Assembly: GCA_013824385.1 (NCBI GenBank)
Contig: PNNU01000009.1
Coordinates: 1 to 21,211, forward strand
From: Anaerolinea sp.
GTDB taxonomy: Bacteria > Chloroflexota > Anaerolineae > Anaerolineales > Anaerolineaceae
Reading direction: 5' to 3'
DNA length: 21,211 nucleotides
The notes under the pieces were generated by a model. That model ran no database searches. It was not told the origin of the DNA and saw nothing but the letters and a program-made list of their open reading frames with translations. This document shows positions 8,632 through 16,436 of the stretch, piece by piece. The position numbers and the translations under genes are program-made. Positions within the stretch are counted from its first letter, which is position 1. Every line of letters begins with the position of its first letter.

Positions 8632-9282
8632 ATGATGAATCAAGCCCAATCTGATCTACAAAAATACTGGCTTTATGCACTCTGGTTGGCGTTATTTACA
8701 ATTTTCTATAACCTGGCAGAAGGTGTTATCTCCATTTACTTCGGTGCACAGGAAGAAACCCTGACTCTCTTTGGTTTTGGTATCGACTCATTCATCGAGG
8801 TAATGTCCGGTTTAGGCATTCTAGCTATGGTACTTCGAATCCGAAAAGATCCGGATGTGCCACGCTCCCAATTCGAGAGAACTGCTCTTCGCATTACGGG
8901 CACGTCATTCTATATGCTTGCTGCAGGTCTTGGTGCAACAGCCCTCTATAATCTTTTCACGGCTCATAAACCTACAACGACTATCCCTGGCCTCATCATT
9001 TCTTTGATCTCCATCGCAATCATGTGGCTGCTGGTGATGGGTAAACGTAAAGTTGGTCACACGCTCCGTTCTACTCCAATTCTTGCAGACGCCAATTGCA
9101 CAAAGGTCTGCATTTATATGTCAATTGTTTTGTTGGTATCAAGCCTTATTTACCATTTCACTGGTTTTGGTTTTGTAGACAGCCTCGGCGCTATCGGCTT
9201 GATTTATTTTTCGATCAATGAAGGAAAAGAAGCATTCGAAAAAGCAGCAAACGTTGGTGATGATTGCTGCGTTGAAGAGTAA
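8632..9282 (+). CDS. CDF-like cation transporter
   Basis: This 216-residue protein has five to six predicted membrane helices and resembles short cation-diffusion-facilitator-like proteins. Acidic residues suited to a metal site lie in the membrane: E30 in FYNLAEGVIS, and D52 and E56 in GIDSFIEVMSG, which replaces the HxxxD/DxxxD site of classical CDF exporters. ADANCTKVC before a late helix and GDDCCVEE at the extreme C-terminus add cysteines. The cytosolic dimerisation domain of full-length CDF proteins (about 300 residues) is absent. It probably exports a divalent metal; which metal is unknown. Start choice between ATG 8632 and 8635 is uncertain, with only a weak GTGAG upstream. The gene shares a bidirectional terminator with the SHOCT genes that face it. 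Confidence 0.85.
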   Translation: MMNQAQSDLQKYWLYALWLALFTIFYNLAEGVISIYFGAQEETLTLFGFGIDSFIEVMSGLGILAMVLRIRKDPDVPRSQFERTALRITGTSFYMLAAGLGATALYNLFTAHKPTTTIPGLIISLISIAIMWLLVMGKRKVGHTLRSTPILADANCTKVCIYMSIVLLVSSLIYHFTGFGFVDSLGAIGLIYFSINEGKEAFEKAANVGDDCCVEE

Positions 9283-9415
9283 AAGATTATTAATAATTGT
9301 TTCTGTTTTATTAAACTAACCCAACCCCAATTATTGAAGACAATCAAAATATTCAACACATACAACTGGTTTTATCTCTGGCAGGTTTTTCCCTAATTCC
9401 ATTTTCAGTTCTAAG

Positions 9416-9447
9416 AAAAGAGCAATCTTTTTTATGATTGCTCTTTT
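9416..9447. terminator. Bidirectional intrinsic terminator between convergent genes
   Basis: A 12-bp stem, AAAAGAGCAATC (9416-9427) with GATTGCTCTTTT (9436-9447) and an 8-nt loop, is T-rich on both sides. It can serve the cation transporter on the plus strand and the SHOCT gene on the minus strand. The 130 bp before it (9283-9415) show nothing else. Confidence 0.85.
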
Positions 9448-9465
9448 TATTTATTTGATTTCGGA

Positions 9466-9672
9466 TTACTGAATGTCTTTCATCATAAGTAAATATTGTT
9501 CGTGGTTAATTTCACCTCTAGCGTAGCGTTGTTCTAAAATCTGGCGAGCAGATAACAGTTGAGTATTTCCGCTGGGGTGATTTGTTTGGAATAGCCCACG
9601 CACCAAAAATACCGCCAGGAAGATCAAGATAATCCAAAATAGAAACATACCGATCATTCCAAACCCCATCAT
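9466..9672 (-). CDS. Small membrane protein with C-terminal SHOCT domain (second of pair)
   Basis: This 68-residue protein has a Met-rich start (MMGFGMIGMF), one membrane helix (about 8-27) and a C-terminal SHOCT motif, ARQILEQRYARGEINHEQYL. SHOCT is a short oligomerisation domain found at the ends of many small membrane proteins. It is clearly a paralogue of the gene just upstream, with which it shares a transcript: 12 bp apart, with AAGGAAGGTG before the ATG. Its biochemical role is unknown; a small envelope component or a modulator of the neighbouring sensor kinase are possibilities. A terminator follows. Confidence 0.85.
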   Translation of the reverse strand: MMGFGMIGMFLFWIILIFLAVFLVRGLFQTNHPSGNTQLLSARQILEQRYARGEINHEQYLLMMKDIQ

Positions 9673-9684
9673 GTCACACCTTCC

Positions 9685-9948
9685 TTAGAGGCCAATATCC
9701 GATAATAATTGCTGATATTCTTCGCGGCTGATTTCGCCTTTAGCATAACGTGCCTTCGCAATGTCTTTGGCTGTTAAATCTGTCGAATTAGGTGATTGAG
9801 GATGCACAGAATTTCCACTCATTCGTCGAACTGCCCATATCACCAAAAAGACAAAGCCTACGATCACGGCTATAAAAATCACCAGACCCAGGATCATTCC
9901 GATCCAACCAAAACCACCGTAACTACCATACCCAAAATTACCCATCAT
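9685..9948 (-). CDS. Small membrane protein with C-terminal SHOCT domain (first of pair)
   Basis: This 87-residue protein has a Gly/Tyr/Met-rich N-terminus (MMGNFGYGSYGGFGWIGM), one membrane helix (about 16-42), a polar linker, and a SHOCT motif TAKDIAKARYAKGEISREEY. With the gene downstream it is a tandem duplicate pair. ATG 9948 follows AAGGA with about 10-nt spacing. Its promoter carries four CTT-type hexamers repeated every 11 bp, placing the pair under an OmpR/PhoB-family regulator. The response regulator encoded directly upstream (11249-11932) is the obvious candidate. Function unknown; the link with a Met-rich sensor kinase suggests an envelope or metal stress response. Confidence 0.88.
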   Translation of the reverse strand: MMGNFGYGSYGGFGWIGMILGLVIFIAVIVGFVFLVIWAVRRMSGNSVHPQSPNSTDLTAKDIAKARYAKGEISREEYQQLLSDIGL

Positions 9949-10014
9949 AATGTTCCATCCTTTTTTCGGATCTTCTCCGGTTTCAAATGTGAATTTTATT
10001 GCTCTTACTTTCTT

Positions 10015-10069
10015 ATAATAACCGGACTAGATGAAGCATCTTTAAAGGAATTGTAAAGCTTTTATGAAG
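10015..10069 (-). promoter_or_regulatory. OmpR/PhoB-type operator and promoter of the SHOCT genes
   Basis: On the minus strand four hexamers, CTTCAT, CTTTAC, CTTTAA and CTTCAT, begin at 10069, 10058, 10047 and 10036, spaced exactly 11 bp. Ten bases after the last comes TATTAT (10020-10015), a good -10. No canonical -35 is present, as expected for an activated promoter. Confidence 0.75.
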
Positions 10070-10097
10070 ATGTCCAGGGAAAATATTATCCGTTTTA

Positions 10098-11240
10098 TTA
10101 ACCTATTGGCAAACTGATATGAAACGTGCTGCCTTTTCCTTCACCGGTGCTTTCAGCCCAGATGCGTCCATGATGTGCTTTGATCAAGGCTTGGGCAATG
10201 GTCAAACCAATTCCACTTCCTCCACTCGCGCGTGCCCGGGATTTATCAGTGCGGTAAAAACGATTGAAAATGAATGGCAAGTGATCCGGTGAGATGCCAA
10301 TACCGGTATCTGAAACGGAAATAACTATCTCGGTTTTTTCTCTCACTGCAGTTAAAGTGACACTGCCGCCGGTTGATGTATATTGCAATGCATTGCCGAC
10401 TAGATTGGTAAGCACCTGAAGGATGCGATCTTTATCCGCAGGCACATTCGGAAGATTTGCGTCCAACTTTGTTTTAAGAAGGATCTCTTTTTCTTCAAAC
10501 TGACGTCCGAGGTGTTTCACTACAGATTCGATGAGATCGACAGGAGAAACCGATTCCGATTTCAGCTGGTAAGCGCCGGCTTCAACCCGGCTGAGTTCCT
10601 GCAAATCATTTACCAACCGCTGCAGCCGATCAGCCTCAGAATAAACTTGTTGATATGAATCCGGCGTCGCGGGAATGACGCCATCCATGAGACCTTCCAT
10701 ATACCCTTTGATCGCCGCAAGTGGAGTACGTAACTCGTGGGTTACATCGCCAATCAACTGTCGGCGCATGGTTTCTGTCTTTTCAAGTTTATCCGCCATC
10801 TGATTGAAGGTAAGTCCTAATTGATCCAATTCATCCAGTTGGTTGGATTGCACATTACCGTAGACTTTAAGCCGCTCACCATATTCACCTTCTGCAATCC
10901 GATGGCTAAGCGCCATCATTCGTTGAACAGGCCCAACAACCTGACGGCTAATAAAATAACTAGCAAGTACTGCTGCAATCAGGGCTGCCGCTGTTGCCAA
11001 AGTAAGCGCGTCGGTAACAGCCGCCTGGTAATTCGAAAAAAGTTCCGTCTCTAAGAGTTGACCATTGCCTTTTGCTGAATTTCCAGACATCATTGCGCTC
11101 ATTCCGGACATATGCCGGTCAAAAGCTGATGGTATTGATAAGCTGGTTGCAGTCGCAAGGACAACAACGCCAACTAGAACGACCACAACATAAGAAAGGA
11201 ATACTTTCCATGCCATATGGGTGCGGAAAAATCTCAACAT
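10098..11240 (-). CDS. Sensor histidine kinase with a short Met-rich extracytoplasmic loop
   Basis: This is a 380-residue membrane kinase. Helix 1 (about 12-32), a 44-residue outside loop, helix 2 (about 77-97), HAMP (about 98-155), HisKA with GDVTHELRTPLAAIKG (His168), and HATPase_c with NLVGNALQYT, DTGIGIS and GGSGIGLTIA follow in order. It phosphorylates the response regulator encoded 8 bp upstream. The loop contains HMSGMSAMMSG (residues 43-53), a cluster of one His and four Met spaced two residues apart, resembling Cu(I)/Ag(I)-binding Met motifs. That suggests, without proving, metal sensing. The family is BaeS/CusS-like. The ATG at 11240 follows AGGTGA, which overlaps the regulator's stop codon. 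Downstream are the SHOCT genes with their own promoter. Confidence 0.93.
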   Translation of the reverse strand: MLRFFRTHMAWKVFLSYVVVVLVGVVVLATATSLSIPSAFDRHMSGMSAMMSGNSAKGNGQLLETELFSNYQAAVTDALTLATAAALIAAVLASYFISRQVVGPVQRMMALSHRIAEGEYGERLKVYGNVQSNQLDELDQLGLTFNQMADKLEKTETMRRQLIGDVTHELRTPLAAIKGYMEGLMDGVIPATPDSYQQVYSEADRLQRLVNDLQELSRVEAGAYQLKSESVSPVDLIESVVKHLGRQFEEKEILLKTKLDANLPNVPADKDRILQVLTNLVGNALQYTSTGGSVTLTAVREKTEIVISVSDTGIGISPDHLPFIFNRFYRTDKSRARASGGSGIGLTIAQALIKAHHGRIWAESTGEGKGSTFHISLPIG

Positions 11241-11248
11241 AGAGTCAC

Positions 11249-11932
11249 CTATTTGTCTTCGAACCGATATCCAACCCCACGAATTGTTTCAATGAAGCAG
11301 TCATCCCCTAATTTTTGACGCACATGACCGATGTGAACATCGACCACACGTGTATCCCCAAAATAATCGTAACCCCATGCTTTTTCCAGAAGTTGCTCAC
11401 GGCTTAGCACCATCCCATGATGTTGCGCAAGAGCAACTAAAAGGTCAAATTCTGCTGCAGTGAGGTCGATCAACCGCTCATCTACCCAAACCCGTCGTTC
11501 GGAAGGATCAATATGAATGTGAGAAAAGCTTAGTATTGAAGTTTCAACAGATGGATTGTTCATGTTTTTAATTCGCCGCAATGCTGCTTTGACTCTGGCG
11601 ATTAGCTCGCGAGGACTGAAAGGTTTGGTCAGGTAATCATCTGCACCAACGGAAAGACCGACGATCTTATCGGTTTCCTCGGAGCGCGCTGTGAGCATGA
11701 TCACATACACGTTCGACTCACGCCGCAAGTTGGCTAACAACTCAATCCCGTCCATTCCAGGCAACATCACGTCCAGGATGATAACGTCAGGTTTGAAAGC
11801 CCTGGCAGTGTTCAACCCACTCGGGCCATCCATAGCGGATAAATATTCATATCCTTCTGTTTTCAGATAAGCAGTTACAACATTATGGATTGAGGGTTCG
11901 TCATCAATTAAGAGTATTTTCGCAGCAGCCAC
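11249..11932 (-). CDS. OmpR/PhoB-family response regulator (partner of the Met-rich kinase)
   Basis: This 227-residue protein has a receiver domain with the acidic pair ID-DE (10-12), phospho-acceptor Asp54 in IILDVMLPGMDG, the Thr in VIMLTAR and the Lys in YLTKPFSP. A winged-helix DNA-binding domain follows, ending WGYDYFGDTRVVDVHIGHVR and IRGVGYRF. GTG at 11932 is chosen because AAGGA stands about 8 nt upstream and the receiver domain begins at once; the longer frame to ATG 11989 adds 19 residues without a ribosome binding site. It should activate promoters carrying 11-bp direct repeats, such as those before the PepSY-like gene and the SHOCT genes, closing an autoregulatory loop. A weak terminator lies between it and the upstream gene. 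Confidence 0.93.
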   Translation of the reverse strand: MAAAKILLIDDEPSIHNVVTAYLKTEGYEYLSAMDGPSGLNTARAFKPDVIILDVMLPGMDGIELLANLRRESNVYVIMLTARSEETDKIVGLSVGADDYLTKPFSPRELIARVKAALRRIKNMNNPSVETSILSFSHIHIDPSERRVWVDERLIDLTAAEFDLLVALAQHHGMVLSREQLLEKAWGYDYFGDTRVVDVHIGHVRQKLGDDCFIETIRGVGYRFEDK

Positions 11933-11990
11933 ATCTATTTCCTTCCAACTGATAAAATAATTATGATCGTATCTATATTTTACATACAAA

Positions 11991-12018
11991 CAGGGACCGG
12001 AGGTTAAACCGATCCCTG
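11991..12018 (-). terminator. Leaky terminator between the PepSY-like gene and the response regulator
   Basis: On the minus strand a 10-bp stem, CAGGGATCGG with CCGGTCCCTG and an 8-nt loop, is followed only by TTTG. The strong stem with a short T-run fits partial termination. That would make the Met-rich membrane protein more abundant than the regulator and kinase encoded after it. Confidence 0.55.
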
Positions 12019-12040
12019 AAAAGATGAAAGCAAAATGCGA

Positions 12041-12826
12041 CTATTCCCACATTTCAATAAAAGTTCCATGCCAGGTATGTAGAAATACCTGTCCACTAAA
12101 ACCATTGACACTCAGCATTCCGGTTGGGTTACCGTCCTTTAGAATATCTAAGGTGTAATAACCATAGAATGGGTCTGGATCTGTAGCGGCTTGGTAGCCA
12201 GGGAATTGCTGATCTAAATATTGTTGAGCAATCTTTGCTGCCTGGTCAGAGGTAACAGTCATCGTAGCAGAGGTAGAATTGGATGAGTTTCTATAACCAC
12301 CCATCATACCCGTACGTCCGCCCATCATCCCACCGGCTCCGCTCATGAGACCATACTTCAGATTCCACATCATGTTTGGACCATATTCGGGATAAACGGA
12401 CAAGCTCGATGGATCAACCAACAGTTCCATTGCACCAATACCGGTGCTTTTCTCTGTGATGCGAGCATAGGCGTTATTATCGAAGATCATGATTTCTTTG
12501 AGCTCTAAATCGGAATTGTTTAAACCATTCAAATAACTCTCAATGGCTTGTTTTGCCTGGTCTACAGTAAGAAGTTTGATATTTGAGGCGTCCCCTGAAC
12601 GATACCCGCCCATCATGTTATAGCCATTATTCATCATAAAATAACCCCGGTCGGTGTAATTCTGACCCACACCTGCCCTGGATGCGGGTGCCAGGGACAT
12701 CGTGAAAGGCCCATAACCAGTTACCCCAAAATTAGAACGACCAACAAACAATCCGGTTGTAAAGATTACTGCGCTTAACACGATTCCACTGATAACAATC
12801 AAAGTAATTTTTAAAGTCTTATTCAT
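12041..12826 (-). CDS. Membrane-anchored Met-rich protein with two PepSY-like repeats
   Basis: This 261-residue protein has an N-terminal membrane anchor or signal (about 7-29) and an outside domain. Two regions look like PepSY repeats: TVDQAKQAIESYLNGL onward (87-147) and TSDQAAKIAQQYLDQQ onward (192-256). Between and before them are Met/Gly motifs with Met pairs at 64-65, 71-72, 152-153, 167-168 and 174-175 (FMMNNGYNMMGGY; GGMMGGRTGMMGGY). Paired Met residues in an exported protein suggest soft-metal binding (Cu(I)/Ag(I)), an inference supported by the Met cluster in the co-encoded kinase loop. It could bind metal or modulate the kinase. Its promoter has four 11-bp-spaced hexamers. A regulator-kinase pair follows on the same strand. 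Confidence 0.8.
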   Translation of the reverse strand: MNKTLKITLIVISGIVLSAVIFTTGLFVGRSNFGVTGYGPFTMSLAPASRAGVGQNYTDRGYFMMNNGYNMMGGYRSGDASNIKLLTVDQAKQAIESYLNGLNNSDLELKEIMIFDNNAYARITEKSTGIGAMELLVDPSSLSVYPEYGPNMMWNLKYGLMSGAGGMMGGRTGMMGGYRNSSNSTSATMTVTSDQAAKIAQQYLDQQFPGYQAATDPDPFYGYYTLDILKDGNPTGMLSVNGFSGQVFLHTWHGTFIEMWE

Positions 12827-12871
12827 CTGTAATTTCTCCTATCAGATATTGATTACCGTATTTACAGTTGA

Positions 12872-12926
12872 AGTGTATCCATCAAGGATAAAGTTAAGAT
12901 AAAGTATTTCTAAAGCTTCTGTAAAG
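12872..12926 (-). promoter_or_regulatory. OmpR/PhoB-type operator and promoter of the PepSY-like gene
   Basis: On the minus strand CTTTAC, CTTTAG, CTTTAT and CTTTAT start at 12926, 12915, 12904 and 12893, exactly 11 bp apart. Ten bases after the last hexamer is TACACT (12877-12872), a -10-like sequence at the same distance as in the other four promoters of this type. Confidence 0.75.
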
Positions 12927-13003
12927 AAGTATCGGCCTATCAAAGAATACTGCAATAATTTCCAAAAAGCCGGTGGTAATTGTGTCGGATCTCTTCAATC
13001 CGC

Positions 13004-13048
13004 TTGACATCAGAAATGTTTTAAATTAGAATAAACTATAGTTGAGCA
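13004..13048 (+). promoter_or_regulatory. Promoter and candidate operator of the ArsR-metal ATPase genes
   Basis: A near-perfect promoter, TTGACA (13004-13009), 17 bp, TAGAAT (13027-13032), precedes the ArsR gene. An imperfect palindrome centred on AACTATAGTT (13034-13043; 20 bp with some mismatches) starts within the -10, where a repressor would block polymerase. ArsR/SmtB repressors usually bind such AT-rich inverted repeats. Confidence 0.65.
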
Positions 13049-13070
13049 ACCATACAACAATAAGGGTATA

Positions 13071-13382
13071 ATGATTGAAAAATGCGAAATTTCCAGCGTG
13101 GATGAACAAACATCTGAACGAGTAGCTAGCCTATTCGAGTCATTGAGTGACCCCACTCGGGTGCGCATTATTTCTGCTTTAGTTAGAGGCGAGGTCAATG
13201 TGGGTGATCTTGTTCAAGCCATGGGGCTCAGCAAGTCAGCCATCTCACACCAACTTAGGGGGTTACGCGACAAGCGTGTCGTGCATGCCAGGAAACAAGG
13301 CAGACAAGTTTTTGTCTCCCTGGATGATGAACATATCAGCGAGTTGTTCCAACGTGGACTGGACCACGTTTGCCATGAATAA
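13071..13382 (+). CDS. ArsR/SmtB-family metal-responsive repressor
   Basis: This 103-residue winged-helix protein has LFESLSDPTRVRIISALVRG, then the recognition helix in GLSKSAISHQLRGLRDKRVV and the wing in ARKQGRQVFVSLDD. The C-terminal helix carries Asp86, His88, His99 and His102. That is the D-x-H-x10-H-x2-H alpha-5 site of the SmtB/CzrA zinc-type sensors. The alpha-3N Cys site of CadC/ArsR types is missing, so Zn or Co is the likely inducer. It should repress its own promoter and the downstream P-type ATPase until metal binds. The ATG at 13071 has AAGGG only about 4 nt upstream, a tight spacing. It overlaps the next small gene by 8 bp. Confidence 0.92.
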   Translation: MIEKCEISSVDEQTSERVASLFESLSDPTRVRIISALVRGEVNVGDLVQAMGLSKSAISHQLRGLRDKRVVHARKQGRQVFVSLDDEHISELFQRGLDHVCHE

Positions 13383-13656
13383 CATGCGCTCTCCTTACCA
13401 TCGCATTTTTATCTTATTGCTGATTCTGATTACATTAAGTGTTGGTATGCATTTTCTTCACGATTCTCAACGAGGGCATTCGGATAGTTTCGGAAATAAT
13501 TCGGGCTCGTGCAATGGAGCAATTCATTATGGGATTCTTATAAGTGCGATCTTAGGAATGCTACCCACGGCTTTAATAATTAAAATCGATTTCATCCACT
13601 GGCAAAATCTACATTCAAGTAGGCTTTTTATTATCGTTCCTCCTCCCATTATTTAG
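13375..13656 (+). CDS. Small membrane protein between metal sensor and metal ATPase
   Basis: This is a 93-residue protein if it starts at ATG 13375, inside the end of the ArsR gene; ATG 13384 would give 90 residues. It has two predicted membrane helices (FILLLILITLSVGMHFL and GILISAILGMLPTALIIKI), joined by a polar loop with His, Ser and one Cys (HDSQRGHSDSFGNNSGSCNG). It ends in a Pro/Ile tail. I do not recognise the family. No good ribosome binding site is visible, so translation probably depends on coupling to ArsR. The position between a Zn-type sensor and an exporter, and its His residues, suggest an accessory role in metal export. The gene is plausible but not certain. Confidence 0.5.
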   Translation: MNNMRSPYHRIFILLLILITLSVGMHFLHDSQRGHSDSFGNNSGSCNGAIHYGILISAILGMLPTALIIKIDFIHWQNLHSSRLFIIVPPPII

Positions 13657-13680
13657 TAGAGCAATCAAATGACCTCTTCG

Positions 13681-13700
13681 CAGACCGCTTTTGCGGCCTG
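13681..13700 (+). terminator. Possible attenuator before the metal ATPase gene
   Basis: CAGACCGC (13681-13688) pairs with GCGGCCTG (13693-13700) around TTTT, with one mismatch, and a T-rich stretch follows. It may partly terminate the ArsR transcript 45 bp before the ATPase start. Confidence 0.45.
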
Positions 13701-13745
13701 ATTTTATTTACTTTTTTACTTAAGTTATTTTTAAAGGATATACCA

Positions 13746-16205
13746 ATGATTGAAAAAACAGTAGAAATCTCACTTCCCTTGCTGCTGCCAGAAATTCAAG
13801 ATGCTGGTGATCAATGCATCGATGGGATGCAAGTCCGCCTTAAAGCCCATAAGGGGATTGTCCAAACACACTTGCATTTGGATCATGCCCCCATAGATTT
13901 ATGTATTCACTATGATCCAAACCTAATTTCATTAGCGGCTGTCAAACGAATCGCTGAAGAAGCCGGAGCGGAGCTTCGCAATGGCTACCGCCATGAGCAA
14001 ATTCTTTTTAGCGGACTGGACAGCGCTGATTCGGCAACAATGATCGCCAAAGAACTTGAAAATCTAGAAGGGATGCTCCATGCCAGTGTGAGTTATGTTT
14101 CAGGGTTGGTTATTGTCGCTTTCGACACAAAAATTCTTTCCCTGGAAAAAATCCAACGTACCATGCGCCGTTTTGGGGCCCGACCATTAACCCAAACAAT
14201 GGTCAAAGAGGAAGGGGACAAACATGATCATGAACATGACCATGGCAGCGCACCAACCTTCCTGCCGCATTGGCTTCAGGAGCGCTGGACACTTGTCTTG
14301 AGTGTGACGGGAGGTGTATTTCTCCTTTTAGGTTGGATCGGGCAGCAATTTCTTGGCTTGCCAGCTAGCTCTGCCCTGATTTTTTTCCTACTTTCTTATG
14401 TTGCCAGTGCATACGACATAACGCATCATGCCATACCTGCCCTCATGCGTGGTAAGTTCGACACGGACGTGCTCATGTTAGCAGCGGCACTAGGGGCGGC
14501 TTTTCTGGGAGCATGGGCTGAAGGTGCTTTCTTGCTCTTTCTGTTTGGGTTAGGGCACGCCGGGGAGCATTACGCCCTCGACCGGGCCCGTAATGCGATT
14601 AATGCTCTGGGTGAATTGATGCCCAAGACTGCACGAGTCCGACGCGGCGACCAGATTGTTGAAGAACCTGTCGATCAACTTTCGATCAGCGATATGGTTG
14701 TTATCCGACCGGGTGACCGTATCCCTGTGGATGGTGTAATCTCACAGGGTGAGTCCGCAGTGGATCAAAGCCCTATTACTGGAGAATCCCTTCCCATACA
14801 AAAGAGTGTCGGCGATGAAGTGTTTACAGGAACAATTAATCAGGAAGCGGCATTAGAAGTGAAAATCACTCGGCTTGCGAAGGACAATACTTTGAGCCGA
14901 GTCATGAAAATGGTGGCTGAGGCACAAGGGCAGCAAAGCCCCACCCAGCAATTTACCGAACGGTTTACTGCTCGTTTTGTTCCAATTATATTGGTTTTGG
15001 TTGTCCTCGTTGCAGCTGTTCCTCCATTTATGGGCTGGATGCCGTTCTCGGAAAGTTTCTACCGGGCTATGCTGCTTTTGGTCGCGGCTTCCCCTTGTGC
15101 ATTGGCCATTGGTACACCAGCAGCGGTCCTGGCAGGGATTGCACAGGCAGCACGGAATGGTGTACTCATCAAAGGGGGCGTCCATCTTGAAAATCTGGGG
15201 CGGCTGAACGCAATAGCCTTTGACAAAACAGGAACACTCACAAAGGGTAAATTTCAGGTTACCGATATCATTCCATTCAATGGGTCACAACCAGATGATG
15301 TCCTACGCCTGGCAGGAGCGGTGGAACAGCAATCTAACCATCCATTAGCGCTGGCTATCGTAAATGCAGCAAAGGAAAGAAATCTGGCTCTTCCTATTGC
15401 AATTGGGCTAGAAAATATTCCGGGTCGTGGGGTACGTAGTCAGGTTGAAGGTCAACCAGTATTGATAGGCTCACTTAAACTATTCGAAAATAATAATGGA
15501 ATTAATCTGGATGAAACCATTCGACAGACAGTGACAAACCTGGAAAACACAGGCCGGTCAACAATGACAATCAGCCACAATGGGACCTTCGTCGGAGTTC
15601 TAGGGTTGTCCGATGTTGCGCGGCCTGGCGTTGCTGCTGTTCTTACACAATTGCGAAAATTAGGCGTGAAGCATTTAATTATGCTCACAGGAGACAACCA
15701 GAAGGTTGCACAACAGATTGCACAAGAAACCGGAGTAACCGATGTAGAAGCGGAGTTACTCCCGGAAGACAAACTAAGTACCATTCAACGATTACAAAAA
15801 GAGTATGGGGCAGTTGCCATGATCGGAGATGGCGTAAATGATGCACCCGCACTTGCAACTTCAACGGTTGGGATCGCAATGGGGGGAGCTGGAACAGCTG
15901 TAGCTCTCGAAACAGCTGATGTAGCCCTCATGGCTGATGACTTGGATAAGCTGCCATTTGCAGTAGGCTTAAGCCGCGCCAGCCGGGCGATCATTAAACA
16001 AAACCTTACGATCTCTCTGGGAGTCATTGCTCTGCTGATAGTGACTTCGGTATCCGGTTTGGTACAGCTCAGTTGGGCAGTAGTCGCCCATGAAGGAAGT
16101 ACTATCCTGGTCGTGATGAATGCGCTTCGTCTGCTAAGATATCAGCTTCGGGATAACAAAGCTTTGGGGAAAAAGGATCGACAGACTACTATTCGCCATA
16201 CCTAA
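13746..16205 (+). CDS. P1B-4-type heavy-metal-transporting ATPase
   Basis: This 819-residue membrane pump drives divalent metal export with ATP. The N-terminus (about 1-155) looks like two ferredoxin-fold HMA-like domains without CxxC. A His-rich linker DKHDHEHDHG and about eight helices follow. Actuator motif ITGES, phosphorylation site DKTGTLT (Asp493), SNHPLA, MLTGDN and GDGVNDAPA are all present. The membrane metal site reads SPC (Ser449-Pro450-Cys451) rather than CPC, and the last helices carry HEGST (His782). SPC plus HEG(S/G)T marks the P1B-4 group (Zn, Co or Fe(II) rather than Cu). ATG 13746 follows AAAGGA with 7-nt spacing. An SmtB-type Zn/Co sensor upstream fits. A strong terminator follows. 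Confidence 0.95.
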   Translation: MIEKTVEISLPLLLPEIQDAGDQCIDGMQVRLKAHKGIVQTHLHLDHAPIDLCIHYDPNLISLAAVKRIAEEAGAELRNGYRHEQILFSGLDSADSATMIAKELENLEGMLHASVSYVSGLVIVAFDTKILSLEKIQRTMRRFGARPLTQTMVKEEGDKHDHEHDHGSAPTFLPHWLQERWTLVLSVTGGVFLLLGWIGQQFLGLPASSALIFFLLSYVASAYDITHHAIPALMRGKFDTDVLMLAAALGAAFLGAWAEGAFLLFLFGLGHAGEHYALDRARNAINALGELMPKTARVRRGDQIVEEPVDQLSISDMVVIRPGDRIPVDGVISQGESAVDQSPITGESLPIQKSVGDEVFTGTINQEAALEVKITRLAKDNTLSRVMKMVAEAQGQQSPTQQFTERFTARFVPIILVLVVLVAAVPPFMGWMPFSESFYRAMLLLVAASPCALAIGTPAAVLAGIAQAARNGVLIKGGVHLENLGRLNAIAFDKTGTLTKGKFQVTDIIPFNGSQPDDVLRLAGAVEQQSNHPLALAIVNAAKERNLALPIAIGLENIPGRGVRSQVEGQPVLIGSLKLFENNNGINLDETIRQTVTNLENTGRSTMTISHNGTFVGVLGLSDVARPGVAAVLTQLRKLGVKHLIMLTGDNQKVAQQIAQETGVTDVEAELLPEDKLSTIQRLQKEYGAVAMIGDGVNDAPALATSTVGIAMGGAGTAVALETADVALMADDLDKLPFAVGLSRASRAIIKQNLTISLGVIALLIVTSVSGLVQLSWAVVAHEGSTILVVMNALRLLRYQLRDNKALGKKDRQTTIRHT

Positions 16206-16228
16206 GTAATATGGGCAATTACACATCC

Positions 16229-16257
16229 ATTGGGTGAAGGTTTTTTCTTCACCCAAT
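16229..16257 (+). terminator. Intrinsic terminator after the metal ATPase
   Basis: A perfect 11-bp stem, ATTGGGTGAAG with CTTCACCCAAT around a T-rich 7-nt loop, is followed by ATGTTTTCC. It lies 24 bp after the ATPase stop codon. Confidence 0.8.
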
Positions 16258-16436
16258 ATGTTTTCCATACTATAAAATCGATATGCAAGGTTGGAGAGGC
16301 ACAATGTTTGCTTAATATCCTTCCCACTACTCTGAAATTAGCAAATACTAAATTCTATTTCAGAGCCACCGCTTTTTATACCCAAGTATGTTTATTTGGA
16401 AAACGTATAAATCAAGTCAGCTTTATCACTTCTTTT

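Noticed and set aside
12883..12926. Phased repeats as a CRISPR fragment or simple tandem repeat
   Set aside because: Only the first four to five bases of each 11-bp unit are conserved and the position relative to the -10 is fixed, which fits an operator.
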